Below, in pieces: positions 21,833 through 30,140 of a stretch of DNA of 30,820 nt. The stretch lies in NCBI GenBank assembly GCA_964550665.1, contig CAZJZW010000004.1, forward strand, positions 1-30,820. The letters are read 5' to 3'. Both the position numbers and the translations under genes were made by a program. Each line of letters starts with the position of its first letter. The stretch's first letter is position 1. The notes under the pieces were generated by a model. That model did not search any database and was not told where the DNA came from. It was given only the letters and a program-made list of their open reading frames with translations. The DNA is from JAUPTX01 sp964550665 (GTDB lineage Bacteria > Patescibacteriota > Minisyncoccia > Phycocordibacterales > CSBR16-119).

Positions 21833-23443
21833 ATGACAAGTAACCAAATCCGTGAAAAATTCCTAAAATTCTTTGAAGAAAAAGGTCATGAAGTATTACC
21901 CTCAGCATCTCTCATCCCAGAAAATGANNNNNNNNNNNNNNNNNNNNNNNNNNNNNNNNNNNNNNNNNNNNNNNNNNNNNNNNNNNNNNNNNNNNNNNNN
22001 NNNNNNNNNNNNNNNNNNNNNNNNNNNTGGAGTTTTGAATTTTTAACTTCCAATGAAAAAGGCCTAGGTCTTGATCCGGCGAGACTTTATATAACATGTT
22101 TTGAAGGTGACGAAAGCGCTCCTCGTGATGAAGAGTCAAAAAATATTTGGATGAAAGCGGGTATTCCAGAAAGTAGAATTTACTTTTTAGGGAAAGAAGA
22201 TAACTGGTGGGGTCCGGGAGAAAATGGCCCATGCGGACCAGATACAGAAATTTTCTATGACGTTACAGGAACTTGTGGAGATCTTTCACAAGAAGAATTT
22301 TTGTTTGCACAAAAAGAAGAAAAGGTAATTGAGATCTGGAACAATGTGTTTATGGAATACGAAAGTAAAGATGGCAAAGTCATCGGAAAGCTTACTCAGA
22401 AAAATGTGGATACAGGAATGGGTCTTGAGAGAATCACTGCGGTAATAAATGGAGAGGATAATGTTTATGATACAGATTCTTTTGACTATATTTTTAAGCA
22501 GATTCCAGAAGGAGATAAAAAATCAAAAAGAGTAATTGCTGATCACATCCGTGCGTCATGTTTTCTTATTTCTGACGGAGTGATTCCAGGAAATACAGAC
22601 AGAGCTTATATTCTAAGAAGACTCTTGCGAGGTTCTATCAGACATGCAAAAAAATCAGGATTAGAAACTGTTTCTAGTTTAGTTAATTCTGTTTGTGAAA
22701 AATACAAAGGAGTGTATGAATTAAATTCTGAAAATATAAAATCAGTTATAGAAGCTGAAGAAAACAAATTTTTAAATACATTAGAAAAAGGTCTGAAAGA
22801 ATTTGAAAAAGGTGAACGTGATGCATTTTTACTTTTCACTTCATTTGGATTTCCACTTGAGATGACTATCGAGCTGGCAAAAGAAAAAGGCGAATCTGTT
22901 GATGTGGAAGAGTTCAATAAAAAAATGAAAGAACACCAAGATAAATCTCGCTCAGGCGGAGAACAGAAATTCAAAGGAGGTCTGGCTGGAACAAGCGAGC
23001 CTATTGTTAAACTCCACACAGCTCATCACTTACTTTTGGCTGCCCTTCAAAAAGTTTTAGGTCCATCTGTTAAACAACGAGGTTCAAACATTACCGAAGA
23101 AAGACTTCGAATAGATTTTGCTTTTGATCGAAAAATGACAGATGAAGAAAAAACCGAAGTGGAAAAAATAGTTAACGAAGGTATTCAAAAAGACTACAAA
23201 GTTATAAAAAGAGAAATGCCAAAACAAGAAGCGGAGCAAATCGGCGCTGAAATGGAATTCGGTGCGAAGTATGAAGATGTTGTTTCTGTTTATTTTATTG
23301 AAGATGAAAATGGTAATGCTATCTCAAAAGAATTCTGTGGTGGTCCGCACGTAGAACATACGGGTGTGTTAGGAAAATTTAAAATTCAAAAAGAAGAAGC
23401 GAGTTCTGCAGGTGTTCGTCGAATAAAAGCTATACTTCTATAA
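21833..23443 (+). CDS. alaS: alanyl-tRNA synthetase, short form, interrupted by gap
   Basis: It begins MTSNQIREKFLKFFEEKGHEVLPSAS, the standard AlaRS start; an upstream TTG at 21824 is rejected. Class II motif 3 region (NVDTGMGLERI) and the editing domain zinc ligands (HTAHH and CGGPHVEH) are present. The protein stops right after the editing domain (ASSAGVRRIKAIL), lacking the C-terminal dimerisation domain of the usual 870-residue enzyme. The 100-N gap (21928-22027) removes motifs 1 and 2. By comparison with other AlaRS about 70 codons should lie between PEN and WSFEFLT, while the N run allows only about 33, so the true gap is roughly 200 nt. It remains in frame as drawn. Identity is certain; the exact length is not. 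Confidence 0.95.
   Translation: MTSNQIREKFLKFFEEKGHEVLPSASLIPENXXXXXXXXXXXXXXXXXXXXXXXXXXXXXXXXXXWSFEFLTSNEKGLGLDPARLYITCFEGDESAPRDEESKNIWMKAGIPESRIYFLGKEDNWWGPGENGPCGPDTEIFYDVTGTCGDLSQEEFLFAQKEEKVIEIWNNVFMEYESKDGKVIGKLTQKNVDTGMGLERITAVINGEDNVYDTDSFDYIFKQIPEGDKKSKRVIADHIRASCFLISDGVIPGNTDRAYILRRLLRGSIRHAKKSGLETVSSLVNSVCEKYKGVYELNSENIKSVIEAEENKFLNTLEKGLKEFEKGERDAFLLFTSFGFPLEMTIELAKEKGESVDVEEFNKKMKEHQDKSRSGGEQKFKGGLAGTSEPIVKLHTAHHLLLAALQKVLGPSVKQRGSNITEERLRIDFAFDRKMTDEEKTEVEKIVNEGIQKDYKVIKREMPKQEAEQIGAEMEFGAKYEDVVSVYFIEDENGNAISKEFCGGPHVEHTGVLGKFKIQKEEASSAGVRRIKAILL
21928..22027. other. assembly gap of 100 N inside alaS
   Basis: Placeholder gap; the missing coding sequence is estimated at about 200 nt from AlaRS family length between the flanking conserved segments. 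It contains the class II motif 1 and 2 region. Confidence 0.9.
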
Positions 23444-23450
23444 AAGCTCT

Positions 23451-23465
23451 GTGTATAATATACAC
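23451..23465 (+). promoter_or_regulatory. -10 box within a perfect palindrome, before the PilM-like gene
   Basis: GTGTATAATATACAC is a 15-nt perfect inverted repeat (7 bp around a central A) that contains TATAAT (23454-23459). The ATG follows at 23470. A palindrome covering the -10 box is a plausible operator, but the symmetry could also be chance in AT-rich DNA. Confidence 0.45.
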
Positions 23466-23469
23466 GTTT

Positions 23470-24618
23470 ATGTTTTTCTTTTCTCAAAAAAATAAAGAAG
23501 AGACTGTTGTGATTTTTGATATTGGTTCTGGCTCTGTTGGCGGAGTAGTAGTGTTACTTTCTCCAGGTGAAAGACCTTTTATAATTTCATCTTTTCGTAA
23601 AAGTTTTAAACTAAAATCTTCTATTTCCAGTGATTCGATTACAAAAGAAATGTTAGAAAGTATAGAAAGTGTTGCCGGATACTTACAAAAAGATATTCAC
23701 AAAGTTCCAGATAAGGTTTTTGCCATCATGTCGTCGCCTTGGGCGAATGCATCTCTTCGAAGTATTAAGCGTCACCGAAAAGAGGGATTTGTTTTTAGTG
23801 AAAAATACTCAAAAGAGCTTATAAAAGAAGAAATCCAAAAATTTAAAAAAGAAAATACTGATTTTGATGAGATTTTAGATAAAAGAGTAGTAAACATACT
23901 TTTAAATGGCTACGAAGTTCCAAAGCCTTATGGAAAGCGTGTAAAAGAATCTGAGATACAAATACTCCTTAGTCTTTCATCAAAAGATTTGGTGGATAAA
24001 GTAGAAGAGGTGATTATGAAAACTTATCACAAGAGCATTAAATTCACTTCTTCGATGTTTTCTGACTTTATTGTCGTGCGAGATGTTTTCGATAGGCTAA
24101 ACGACTTTATTATTCTAAACGTTGATGAAGAAACAACCGAAGTCTCTATTATGAGAAATGATTTTCTAGTGGGTACTGCGTCATTCCCATACGGTAAAAA
24201 TACATTCATTAGAAAAATCGCTAAAAATCTAAACAAAGATATTTCAGAAGTTGCTTCACTTCTTTCAATCTACAAAGAAGGACACTTACACGAAGATTAT
24301 TTACAAGCACTCGAACGTGCAATAAAAGATGAGAGTAAAAGTTGGATCAATTCTCTCAAAACAGTATTCAGGGCACTCTTTGTAGATTTATTTATACCGC
24401 ACAATGTATTCCTTATAGCAGATAAAGCATCAGAGAAATGGTTTTTAAATCTATTAAATAAAAAGCATTTTCCGGAATTCACAACCACAGAAGATTCTTT
24501 TAGTGTTATACTAGCTAATAGTAAAACTCTGCACGATTTCTACGACGTACCGATGAACGTAACTGAAGATTCAAATTTAATTATGCAATCAATATTCATT
24601 AATAAAATTAATTTTTAA
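23470..24618 (+). CDS. PilM/FtsA-like actin-fold protein
   Basis: This 382-residue protein has the phosphate 1 loop VVIFDIGSGSVGGVVV at about 12-27 and a second loop FIILNVDEETTEVSIM near 210, matching the FtsA/PilM (SHS2-containing) branch of the actin fold. It lacks the FtsA C-terminal amphipathic helix, so it is not a second FtsA. It is followed after 8 nt by a membrane protein with a long cytoplasmic N-terminus, the arrangement of PilM and PilN in type IV pilus systems. ATP binding and a scaffold role are inferred; the later adenosine motif is weak (NVFLIADKASE). Confidence 0.7.
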   Translation: MFFFSQKNKEETVVIFDIGSGSVGGVVVLLSPGERPFIISSFRKSFKLKSSISSDSITKEMLESIESVAGYLQKDIHKVPDKVFAIMSSPWANASLRSIKRHRKEGFVFSEKYSKELIKEEIQKFKKENTDFDEILDKRVVNILLNGYEVPKPYGKRVKESEIQILLSLSSKDLVDKVEEVIMKTYHKSIKFTSSMFSDFIVVRDVFDRLNDFIILNVDEETTEVSIMRNDFLVGTASFPYGKNTFIRKIAKNLNKDISEVASLLSIYKEGHLHEDYLQALERAIKDESKSWINSLKTVFRALFVDLFIPHNVFLIADKASEKWFLNLLNKKHFPEFTTTEDSFSVILANSKTLHDFYDVPMNVTEDSNLIMQSIFINKINF

Positions 24619-24626
24619 TAGTTCAT

Positions 24627-25949
24627 ATGCCAAGAAATTCTATACATGACATAAAACCTTCAATCAAGCTTCGCAAAAGTAAAGGTTACGAGTCGAGAAG
24701 ACTTGAACACGAAGATGATGAAGAGTTTGAAGATGAAGAACCTGTACTTCCAAAAAGAAGACGGGAAAAAGATGTTTACGAAAATTCTTACATCTATGAA
24801 AAAAAATCCGGTGGAGGTAAAGCCATTTGGTATGTCGCCGTTTTCTGTATTCTATTTTTAGTTTTCGCCCTATCTTTCTTTTTCTCTAGCGCAAAGGTTA
24901 TCGTTACGCCAAGATCTGGAAATATTGAAATCAATAAACTTGTCGTGGCAAACAAAAACCCTCTCGACAGTAAAGCCCTTTCATTTGAAATGGCAACCTT
25001 GACTGGTGAGGAGTCAGTAAGTATCGAAAATACTGAGAAAAAATATGTTGAACGAAAGGCGACAGGTAAAGTTCGTATATTTAACAACAACGGACCAGAA
25101 GCACAAAAGCTTCTTATTGATACGAGACTCGTCGCAACTGACGGAAAAATCTATAAAACAGTAAAAGCCGTTGTTGTTCCAGGGCAAAAAACAGTTGATG
25201 GTAAAAAGGTCCCAGGATCTATCGATGTAGATATCTACGCTGACGTTGCTGGGGAAGAATACAATAAAAAAGAAACAGATCTTAAGATTTTTGGTTTTAA
25301 GGGTAAGCCAAAATACGAAACTATTTACGCAAGAACAATAGGTGATATTACTGGCGGTTTCAAAGGTGATACATTTGCACTTTCTGCCGAAGAAGAAGCT
25401 GCCCAAAAGCTAACCCTTGAAACAAAATTAAAAGACGCACTACTTATAAAAGCTAGAGCCGAACTTCCAGAAGGTTTTATTATCTACGATGACGCTGTTA
25501 TCTTAGAAAAAGAAACGCCAGAAGCAGTAACTGCAGATGGAGCAACAAAACTTGTCTTAAAAGGTAAACTTCATGCTTTTATATTCAAGAAAGAAACGCT
25601 AACTCGAGAGCTTGTGAAAGAAGCTGTTGCTGATTTTGATAAAAATAAAGTCACTATAAAAGATTTAGAAGGTATTTCGTTATCTCTTATGTCAGCCAGC
25701 GAAATAGATCCAACTGATGTAGACACTATAAGCGTTTCCGTGAAAGGCGAGACAGAGATTATCTGGGACATAGATGAAGAAGCGATAAAAGCAGTTTTGG
25801 TTGGAATCAAAGAACGAAAATTCCAGTCAGTTATCGGTGAGTTTAAAAGTATTGAAAAAGCAGAGCTTATCATCAAGCCTGTTTGGAAGACTTCTGTCCC
25901 AACAGAACTCGATAGAATAAACGTAGTTAACACTATTTCAGAGGAGTAA
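24627..25949 (+). CDS. single-pass membrane protein, baseplate J-like outer domain, PilN-like layout
   Basis: This 440-residue protein starts with a charged, disordered cytoplasmic segment (1-65) that opens MPRNSIHDIKPSIKLRK. One membrane helix follows (67-88), then a large outer domain. Residues about 150-235 (RIFNNNGPEAQKLL, TVKAVVVPGQKTVDGKKVPGSIDV, YADVAGEEYN) resemble the beta-sandwich seen in baseplate J-like proteins. A short motif at the very N-terminus in front of a membrane helix is how PilN binds PilM, and a PilM-like gene is directly upstream. The pair may form an envelope machine coupling an ATPase to a surface structure; this is inference. It ends 44 nt before infA. Confidence 0.65.
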   Translation: MPRNSIHDIKPSIKLRKSKGYESRRLEHEDDEEFEDEEPVLPKRRREKDVYENSYIYEKKSGGGKAIWYVAVFCILFLVFALSFFFSSAKVIVTPRSGNIEINKLVVANKNPLDSKALSFEMATLTGEESVSIENTEKKYVERKATGKVRIFNNNGPEAQKLLIDTRLVATDGKIYKTVKAVVVPGQKTVDGKKVPGSIDVDIYADVAGEEYNKKETDLKIFGFKGKPKYETIYARTIGDITGGFKGDTFALSAEEEAAQKLTLETKLKDALLIKARAELPEGFIIYDDAVILEKETPEAVTADGATKLVLKGKLHAFIFKKETLTRELVKEAVADFDKNKVTIKDLEGISLSLMSASEIDPTDVDTISVSVKGETEIIWDIDEEAIKAVLVGIKERKFQSVIGEFKSIEKAELIIKPVWKTSVPTELDRINVVNTISEE

Positions 25950-25950
25950 T

Positions 25951-25979
25951 TTGACCAAACAATATTTTTCTGTTAAGAT
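25951..25979 (+). promoter_or_regulatory. promoter of infA
   Basis: TTGACC (25951-25956), 17-nt spacer, TAAGAT (25974-25979) preceded by TGT, an extended -10 identical to that of priA. Start near 25986 gives a leader of about 8 nt. Confidence 0.7.
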
Positions 25980-25993
25980 AAGTGGGCTTTAAA

Positions 25994-26209
25994 ATGAATC
26001 AAAAACAAGAACTAAAATTAATAGGCACTATCACAGAATCTTTGCCAAACGCTATGTTTCGAGTATTACTCGACGGCCAAGAAGAGACGATGATAGCCTA
26101 TTTATCAGGGAAAATGAGGAAGTTTAAAATCAAGGTTCTTATTGGTGATAAAGTTGAAGTTATTATCGATCCGTATGGTGGAAAGGGTCGGATAGCGAGA
26201 AGAATGTAA
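25994..26209 (+). CDS. infA: translation initiation factor IF-1
   Basis: This 71-residue S1-like OB-fold protein matches IF-1 (GTITESLPNAMFRVLLDGQEETMIAYLSGKMRKFKIKVLIGDKVEV). I start at the ATG at 25994; a GTG at 25982 upstream adds four residues not found in the family. It has its own promoter and is followed by a terminator, so it is set apart from the ribosomal protein operon that normally includes it. Confidence 0.95.
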   Translation: MNQKQELKLIGTITESLPNAMFRVLLDGQEETMIAYLSGKMRKFKIKVLIGDKVEVIIDPYGGKGRIARRM

Positions 26210-26227
26210 CGATTTTAGATAGGCTTT

Positions 26228-26249
26228 AAGCAAATACTTGCTTTTTTTT
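26228..26249 (+). terminator. terminator or attenuator after infA
   Basis: A 6-bp AT-rich stem (AAGCAA-ATAC-TTGCTT) runs into a block of eight T. The stem is weak, so it may let some polymerase through to rpmJ. The remaining 80 nt up to rpmJ hold no gene; a TAAAAT 5 nt before the rpmJ start may be its own -10. Confidence 0.65.
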
Positions 26250-26329
26250 AGGTTATAAGTTAATATACCGAATTGTTACTAACGGTTTAATCCCTTAGTT
26301 TTGCGTTCAAACAAAGATTAAAATTTTTC

Positions 26330-26452
26330 ATGAAAATTCAAACTTCTATCAAGAAAAAAGATCTCGCTCAAGGAGATCAAATCGTCAAACGAAACGGACG
26401 AATATACAGAATTAACAAAAAGAATCCTCGCCGAAAAGCTCGACAAGGTTAA
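26330..26452 (+). CDS. rpmJ: 50S ribosomal protein bL36, cysteine-free
   Basis: This 40-residue frame, from ATG to TAA, reads as L36: MKIQTSIKKKDLAQGDQIVKR, then NGRIYRINKKNPRRKARQG. The zinc-binding cysteines of the usual L36 are replaced (KDLAQGDQ where CxxC is normal), so it is the zinc-independent form. It begins the run rpmJ-rpsM-rpsK-rpsD-rpoA-rplQ in standard order. Confidence 0.93.
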   Translation: MKIQTSIKKKDLAQGDQIVKRNGRIYRINKKNPRRKARQG

Positions 26453-26471
26453 TTTTATTTTATAAAGAATT

Positions 26472-26855
26472 ATGAGAATTTCAGGTATTACAATCCCAGA
26501 CAACAAAAGAATCGAAATGGCTTTAACAGTCATCTTCGGTATTGGACGTTCACGAGCACATAAAATCTTAGATGAAGCAAAAGTAGAATACGGTAAGCTC
26601 CCAAAAGATCTTACAACTGATGAAGAAAATACTATCAGAAAGATTATCGAAGATAACTTCACAATAGAAGGAAATCTTAAGCGAACAGTTTCTTCAAATA
26701 TCAAACGACTAAAAGATATCGGTTCTTATAAAGGATCACGACACTCACGAAGTCTTCCAGTGCGAGGTCAAAGAACAAAAACAAATTCTCGAACAGTACG
26801 AGGAAACGTCAGAAAGACTATGGGTTCAGGTAGAGTTATCGCAAGTAAGACATAA
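26472..26855 (+). CDS. rpsM: 30S ribosomal protein uS13
   Basis: This 127-residue protein matches S13: it starts MRISGITIPDNKRIEMALTVIFGIGRSRAHKIL and ends with the basic tail SYKGSRHSRSLPVRGQRTKTNSRTVRG, which reaches the P-site tRNA. No Shine-Dalgarno sequence precedes the ATG. Arginines are coded mainly by CGA and AGA. Confidence 0.97.
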   Translation: MRISGITIPDNKRIEMALTVIFGIGRSRAHKILDEAKVEYGKLPKDLTTDEENTIRKIIEDNFTIEGNLKRTVSSNIKRLKDIGSYKGSRHSRSLPVRGQRTKTNSRTVRGNVRKTMGSGRVIASKT

Positions 26856-26858
26856 TAT

Positions 26859-27293
26859 ATGGGAAAGAAAAGAATTATAAAATCTAAAGCAGGAGGTGTT
26901 AACAAAGAGCTTAAAAGTAGAGCTTTGGCTAAGACTTCGAAAAGAAAGTTGGCAGACGGCGTGCTTTTTGTTGAAGCAACATTCAACAACACAAAAGTTT
27001 CTTTTTCAGATAAGAAAGGAAACGTAGTATTCTGGTCATCTTCAGGTGCGCTCGGTTTCCGAGGTGCTAAAAAGGGAACCCCTTTTGCTGCTGCAAAAGT
27101 AGGTGACCTTATCGGAGAAAAAGCAGAATCAATCGGTGTGAAAGAAGCGGACGTTGTAGTAAAAGGTGTTGGTACAGGACGAGAATCAGCAATCAGAGCT
27201 TTCATGTCACGAGGTATCGAGCTTAACTCTATAAAAGATACGACACCAATTCCTTTCAACGGACCACGACCTAAGAAACCACGAAGAGTTTAA
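26859..27293 (+). CDS. rpsK: 30S ribosomal protein uS11
   Basis: This 144-residue protein has the S11 core (VEATFNNTKVSFSDKKGNVVFWSSSGALGFRGAKKGTPFAA) and the conserved end GVGTGRESAIRAF followed by DTTPIPFNGPRPKKPRRV. The N-terminus is extended by a basic stretch. It starts 3 nt after rpsM. Confidence 0.97.
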   Translation: MGKKRIIKSKAGGVNKELKSRALAKTSKRKLADGVLFVEATFNNTKVSFSDKKGNVVFWSSSGALGFRGAKKGTPFAAAKVGDLIGEKAESIGVKEADVVVKGVGTGRESAIRAFMSRGIELNSIKDTTPIPFNGPRPKKPRRV

Positions 27294-27316
27294 AATTTAT
27301 TAATATTGATTGAGTT

Positions 27317-27925
27317 ATGATAATAGGTCCAAAATATAAAATTTGTAGAAGACTAGGTAGCGGAGTGTTTGATCAATGTCAAACACAGAAATTTATGCTG
27401 TCTGAAGGGAAAAAGTCTAAAGTTGCCAAAAAGGGGCCACGAAAGCAAGTCTCTGAATACGGACAACAACTAAACGAAAAGCAAAAGATTCGCTTCTCTT
27501 ATGGTATTTCTGAAAAGCAACTAGGAAACTACGTTGAGGAAGCAACAAGCTCAAAAGGTTCTGTAGCTTCAGAAAAGTTGTACGAACTTCTAGAAACAAG
27601 ACTCGACAACACTATTTATCGACTTGGACTCGCCTCAACTCGAAGACTCGCACGACAAATGGCATCTCACGGACACTTTGTTGTTAACGGAAAAAAGACA
27701 AACGTTCCTTCATACCGATTAAAAGTTACTGACAAGATTGCAGTACGAGAAGGAAGCAAGTCTTCAGTTTTGTTCCAAGAAGTTGATAAAAAATTAGAAA
27801 AGTTCCCAGTTCCAGCCTGGTTGTCATTTAACATCGGAAAGCTTGAAGCAGAGATAAAAGGAAAGCCAAAGAAAGAAGATGCATTTCTTGACTTCAACAC
27901 CGTTCTTGAATTCTATAGTCGATAA
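27317..27925 (+). CDS. rpsD: 30S ribosomal protein uS4
   Basis: This 202-residue protein starts MIIGPKYKICRRLGSGVFDQC and has the S4 RNA-binding domain (RLDNTIYRLGLASTRRLARQMASHGHFVVNGKK). Only two of the zinc-type cysteines remain (C10 and C21), so zinc binding is doubtful. It nucleates 30S assembly and often regulates its own operon; no such leader structure was identified here. Confidence 0.97.
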   Translation: MIIGPKYKICRRLGSGVFDQCQTQKFMLSEGKKSKVAKKGPRKQVSEYGQQLNEKQKIRFSYGISEKQLGNYVEEATSSKGSVASEKLYELLETRLDNTIYRLGLASTRRLARQMASHGHFVVNGKKTNVPSYRLKVTDKIAVREGSKSSVLFQEVDKKLEKFPVPAWLSFNIGKLEAEIKGKPKKEDAFLDFNTVLEFYSR

Positions 27926-27964
27926 CCACATTTTGTTAACTTATTATTATTAGACAAGTTATTT

Positions 27965-28948
27965 ATGATTGATACAAACATCATTTTACCGTCAAAGCCT
28001 CGTCTTGTTAAAGAAGAGGGAAACAAAGGAATATATGAGATCGACAATCTATATCCAGGTTACGGTCATACTCTCGGTAATTCTCTACGAAGAATTATTC
28101 TTTCTTCTCTTCCGGGAGCTTCTATAACTTCTATCAAAATTTCGGGTGCAGACCACGAATTTGCTACTATGGACGGAGTAAAAGAAGATGTTATCAACAT
28201 AATTCTCAGTCTTAAAAAGATTCGATTCAAACTTTTAACTGACGAATCTCAAACAGTAAGTCTAAAAGTAAAAGGTCCAAAAGAAGTTTTTGCTTCAGAT
28301 ATTAAAACTACAGGACAAGTTGAAGTATTAACTCCAGATCAATACATCTGTGAAGTAACAGGAAAGACAGATCTTGAAATCGAGATGACAATCCAAAAAG
28401 GTCTTGGTTACGTATCAAAAGACGAAATCCAAAAAGAAAAAATGGAAATCGGACACATTGCACTAGACGCTATCTTCACACCAATCAGACGAGTTGCGTA
28501 CGATGTTGAAAACATGCGAGTAGGAGACTCTACAAACTACAACCGACTTATCATCACTGTTGAAACAGACGGAACATACTCTCCAAGAGAAGCTGTTGAA
28601 AAATCTATCGAAACAATGATCGTCCAACTTCAAGCAATCCACGACTTCAAAGGTCTTGATGAGAAGCCAGAAGCTATCATCGAAGCTGTTCAAAAAGAAG
28701 TAGAGGATGTACAAGAAGAATCAAAAGAATCTGGTGAAGAAGAAGAGAAAGAAATCATGAAAACTCGGATTGAAGATCTAAATTTCTCAACACGAACTTT
28801 AAATTCTCTTGTAAATGGTAAGATTCGAACAGTTGGTGGCATCGCTCGAAAGAGTGAAGCGGACCTCCTAGAACTTGAAGGTATGGGAGAGAAGGGAATC
28901 CAAGAAATTAAGAGAGCCTTGAGTAATTTTGGAATTCTGTTAAAGTAG
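27965..28948 (+). CDS. rpoA: RNA polymerase alpha subunit
   Basis: This 327-residue protein has the assembly domain (GYGHTLGNSLRRIILSSLPGASITS) and a full C-terminal domain (IEDLNFSTRTLNSLVNGKIRTVGGIARKSEADLLELEGMGEKGIQEI) that contacts UP elements and activators. A short acidic linker (ESKESGEEEEKE) joins them. Length is standard. Confidence 0.98.
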   Translation: MIDTNIILPSKPRLVKEEGNKGIYEIDNLYPGYGHTLGNSLRRIILSSLPGASITSIKISGADHEFATMDGVKEDVINIILSLKKIRFKLLTDESQTVSLKVKGPKEVFASDIKTTGQVEVLTPDQYICEVTGKTDLEIEMTIQKGLGYVSKDEIQKEKMEIGHIALDAIFTPIRRVAYDVENMRVGDSTNYNRLIITVETDGTYSPREAVEKSIETMIVQLQAIHDFKGLDEKPEAIIEAVQKEVEDVQEESKESGEEEEKEIMKTRIEDLNFSTRTLNSLVNGKIRTVGGIARKSEADLLELEGMGEKGIQEIKRALSNFGILLK

Positions 28949-28970
28949 TCAAATAATTTAAATACAACAT

Positions 28971-29327
28971 ATGAGACACGGAAATCACAATAGAAAATTC
29001 GGTAGAAAGACAAAGGTAAGAAGTGCACTTCTTAAGTCTTTGGTGTTGTCTCTTATCACTCACGGTAGAATCAAGACTACAGACGCAAAGGCTAAAGAAA
29101 TCCGCCCAATCATGGAAAAGCTTGTAACACGAGCTCTTAAGGGCGATGTAAACACAAAACGAGTTATTATGTCTCGACTTATCAACCGAGCTCCAGAAAC
29201 AAAGAAGCTTATGGAAGAGATCGCTCCAAAGTTCAAAGATGTATCAGGTGGATACACACGAATAATGAAGCTTCCACCTAGAGCCGGGGACGCTGCGCCG
29301 ATGGCATTGATTGAATTTGTTAAATAA
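28971..29327 (+). CDS. rplQ: 50S ribosomal protein bL17
   Basis: This 118-residue protein starts MRHGNHNRKFGRKTKVRSALLKSL and ends GGYTRIMKLPPRAGDAAPMALIEFV, both diagnostic of L17. It sits in its usual place after rpoA. Confidence 0.97.
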   Translation: MRHGNHNRKFGRKTKVRSALLKSLVLSLITHGRIKTTDAKAKEIRPIMEKLVTRALKGDVNTKRVIMSRLINRAPETKKLMEEIAPKFKDVSGGYTRIMKLPPRAGDAAPMALIEFVK

Positions 29328-29347
29328 GTATACTAATCATTACCATT

Positions 29348-29692
29348 ATGGAATATAAAATTGATGTAGAAAATAAGAAGATCGGAAGAGTTGCTAATCA
29401 GATAGCTTCTATTCTTATGGGTAAGAACACTCCTGATTTCGAGAAACATGTCGTTTCTGGAAATACTGTGGTTGTTATGAACGCATCAAAACTTTCTATT
29501 GATCCTAAGAAACTTGAAGAAAAAGAATATGAACGATATTCAGGTTATCCAGGAGGTCTACGATTTGATACATTAGCAAAGCTTATCGATAAGAAAGGAT
29601 ACGGAGAAGTAATCAGAAACGCGGTATACGGAATGCTTCCAGCAAACAAGCTTCGACCAAGACTAATGAAGAATTTAATTATTAACGACTAA
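29348..29692 (+). CDS. rplM: 50S ribosomal protein uL13, short
   Basis: This 114-residue protein has the L13 core (KIGRVANQIASILMGKNTPDF, VVVMNASKLSI, YSGYPGGLR, GMLPANKLRPRLMKNL). It lacks the N-terminal 20 or so residues and part of the C-terminus of the usual 142-residue protein, as is common in reduced genomes. The partner rpsI follows after 2 nt. Confidence 0.95.
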   Translation: MEYKIDVENKKIGRVANQIASILMGKNTPDFEKHVVSGNTVVVMNASKLSIDPKKLEEKEYERYSGYPGGLRFDTLAKLIDKKGYGEVIRNAVYGMLPANKLRPRLMKNLIIND

Positions 29693-29694
29693 AT

Positions 29695-30108
29695 ATGGTA
29701 ACAGCTAAAACAAAAGAAAAATACATAGAAGCAGTAGGACGAAGAAAGACCGCAACAGCGCGTGTACGTATTTTGCCTGCAGCGAAGACTTCTTTTGTTG
29801 TTAACGACAAAGAGCTAAACGACTATTTCCCAGTAGATAACCTACGAAAAGTTGTTACTGATCCTTTTGATAAACAAGAGACACCAAAGAGTTTCGCCGT
29901 GTCTATTATGGTAAGCGGTGGAGGTATCAACGGACAAGCAGATGCTATTCGACACGGTATCACACGAGCTTTAGTAAAGTTTGATGAATCCCTCCGAAGT
30001 TCAATGAAGAAACTTGGTTTCCTAAAAAGAGACCCAAGATCTCGAGAACGAAGAAAAGCAGGTCTTGCTCAAGCTGCGAGAAAGAGAAAGCAGTGGTCAA
30101 AAAGATAG
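29695..30108 (+). CDS. rpsI: 30S ribosomal protein uS9
   Basis: This 137-residue protein has the S9 start (YIEAVGRRKTATARVRI), the GGGINGQADAIRHGITRALV core and the basic tail ending QWSKR, which touches P-site tRNA. About seven Arg codons are CGA, two CGT and none CGC. It ends in TAG, 1 nt before the terminator stem. Confidence 0.97.
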   Translation: MVTAKTKEKYIEAVGRRKTATARVRILPAAKTSFVVNDKELNDYFPVDNLRKVVTDPFDKQETPKSFAVSIMVSGGGINGQADAIRHGITRALVKFDESLRSSMKKLGFLKRDPRSRERRKAGLAQAARKRKQWSKR

Positions 30109-30109
30109 T

Positions 30110-30140
30110 AAAAGCCCCTTATGGGGCTTTTCTATTTTTT
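30110..30140 (+). terminator. terminator of the ribosomal protein run
   Basis: A 9-bp stem (AAAAGCCCC/GGGGCTTTT) with loop TTAT is followed by CTATTTTTT. Its T run overlaps the left arm of the structured element at 30137-30260. Confidence 0.9.
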
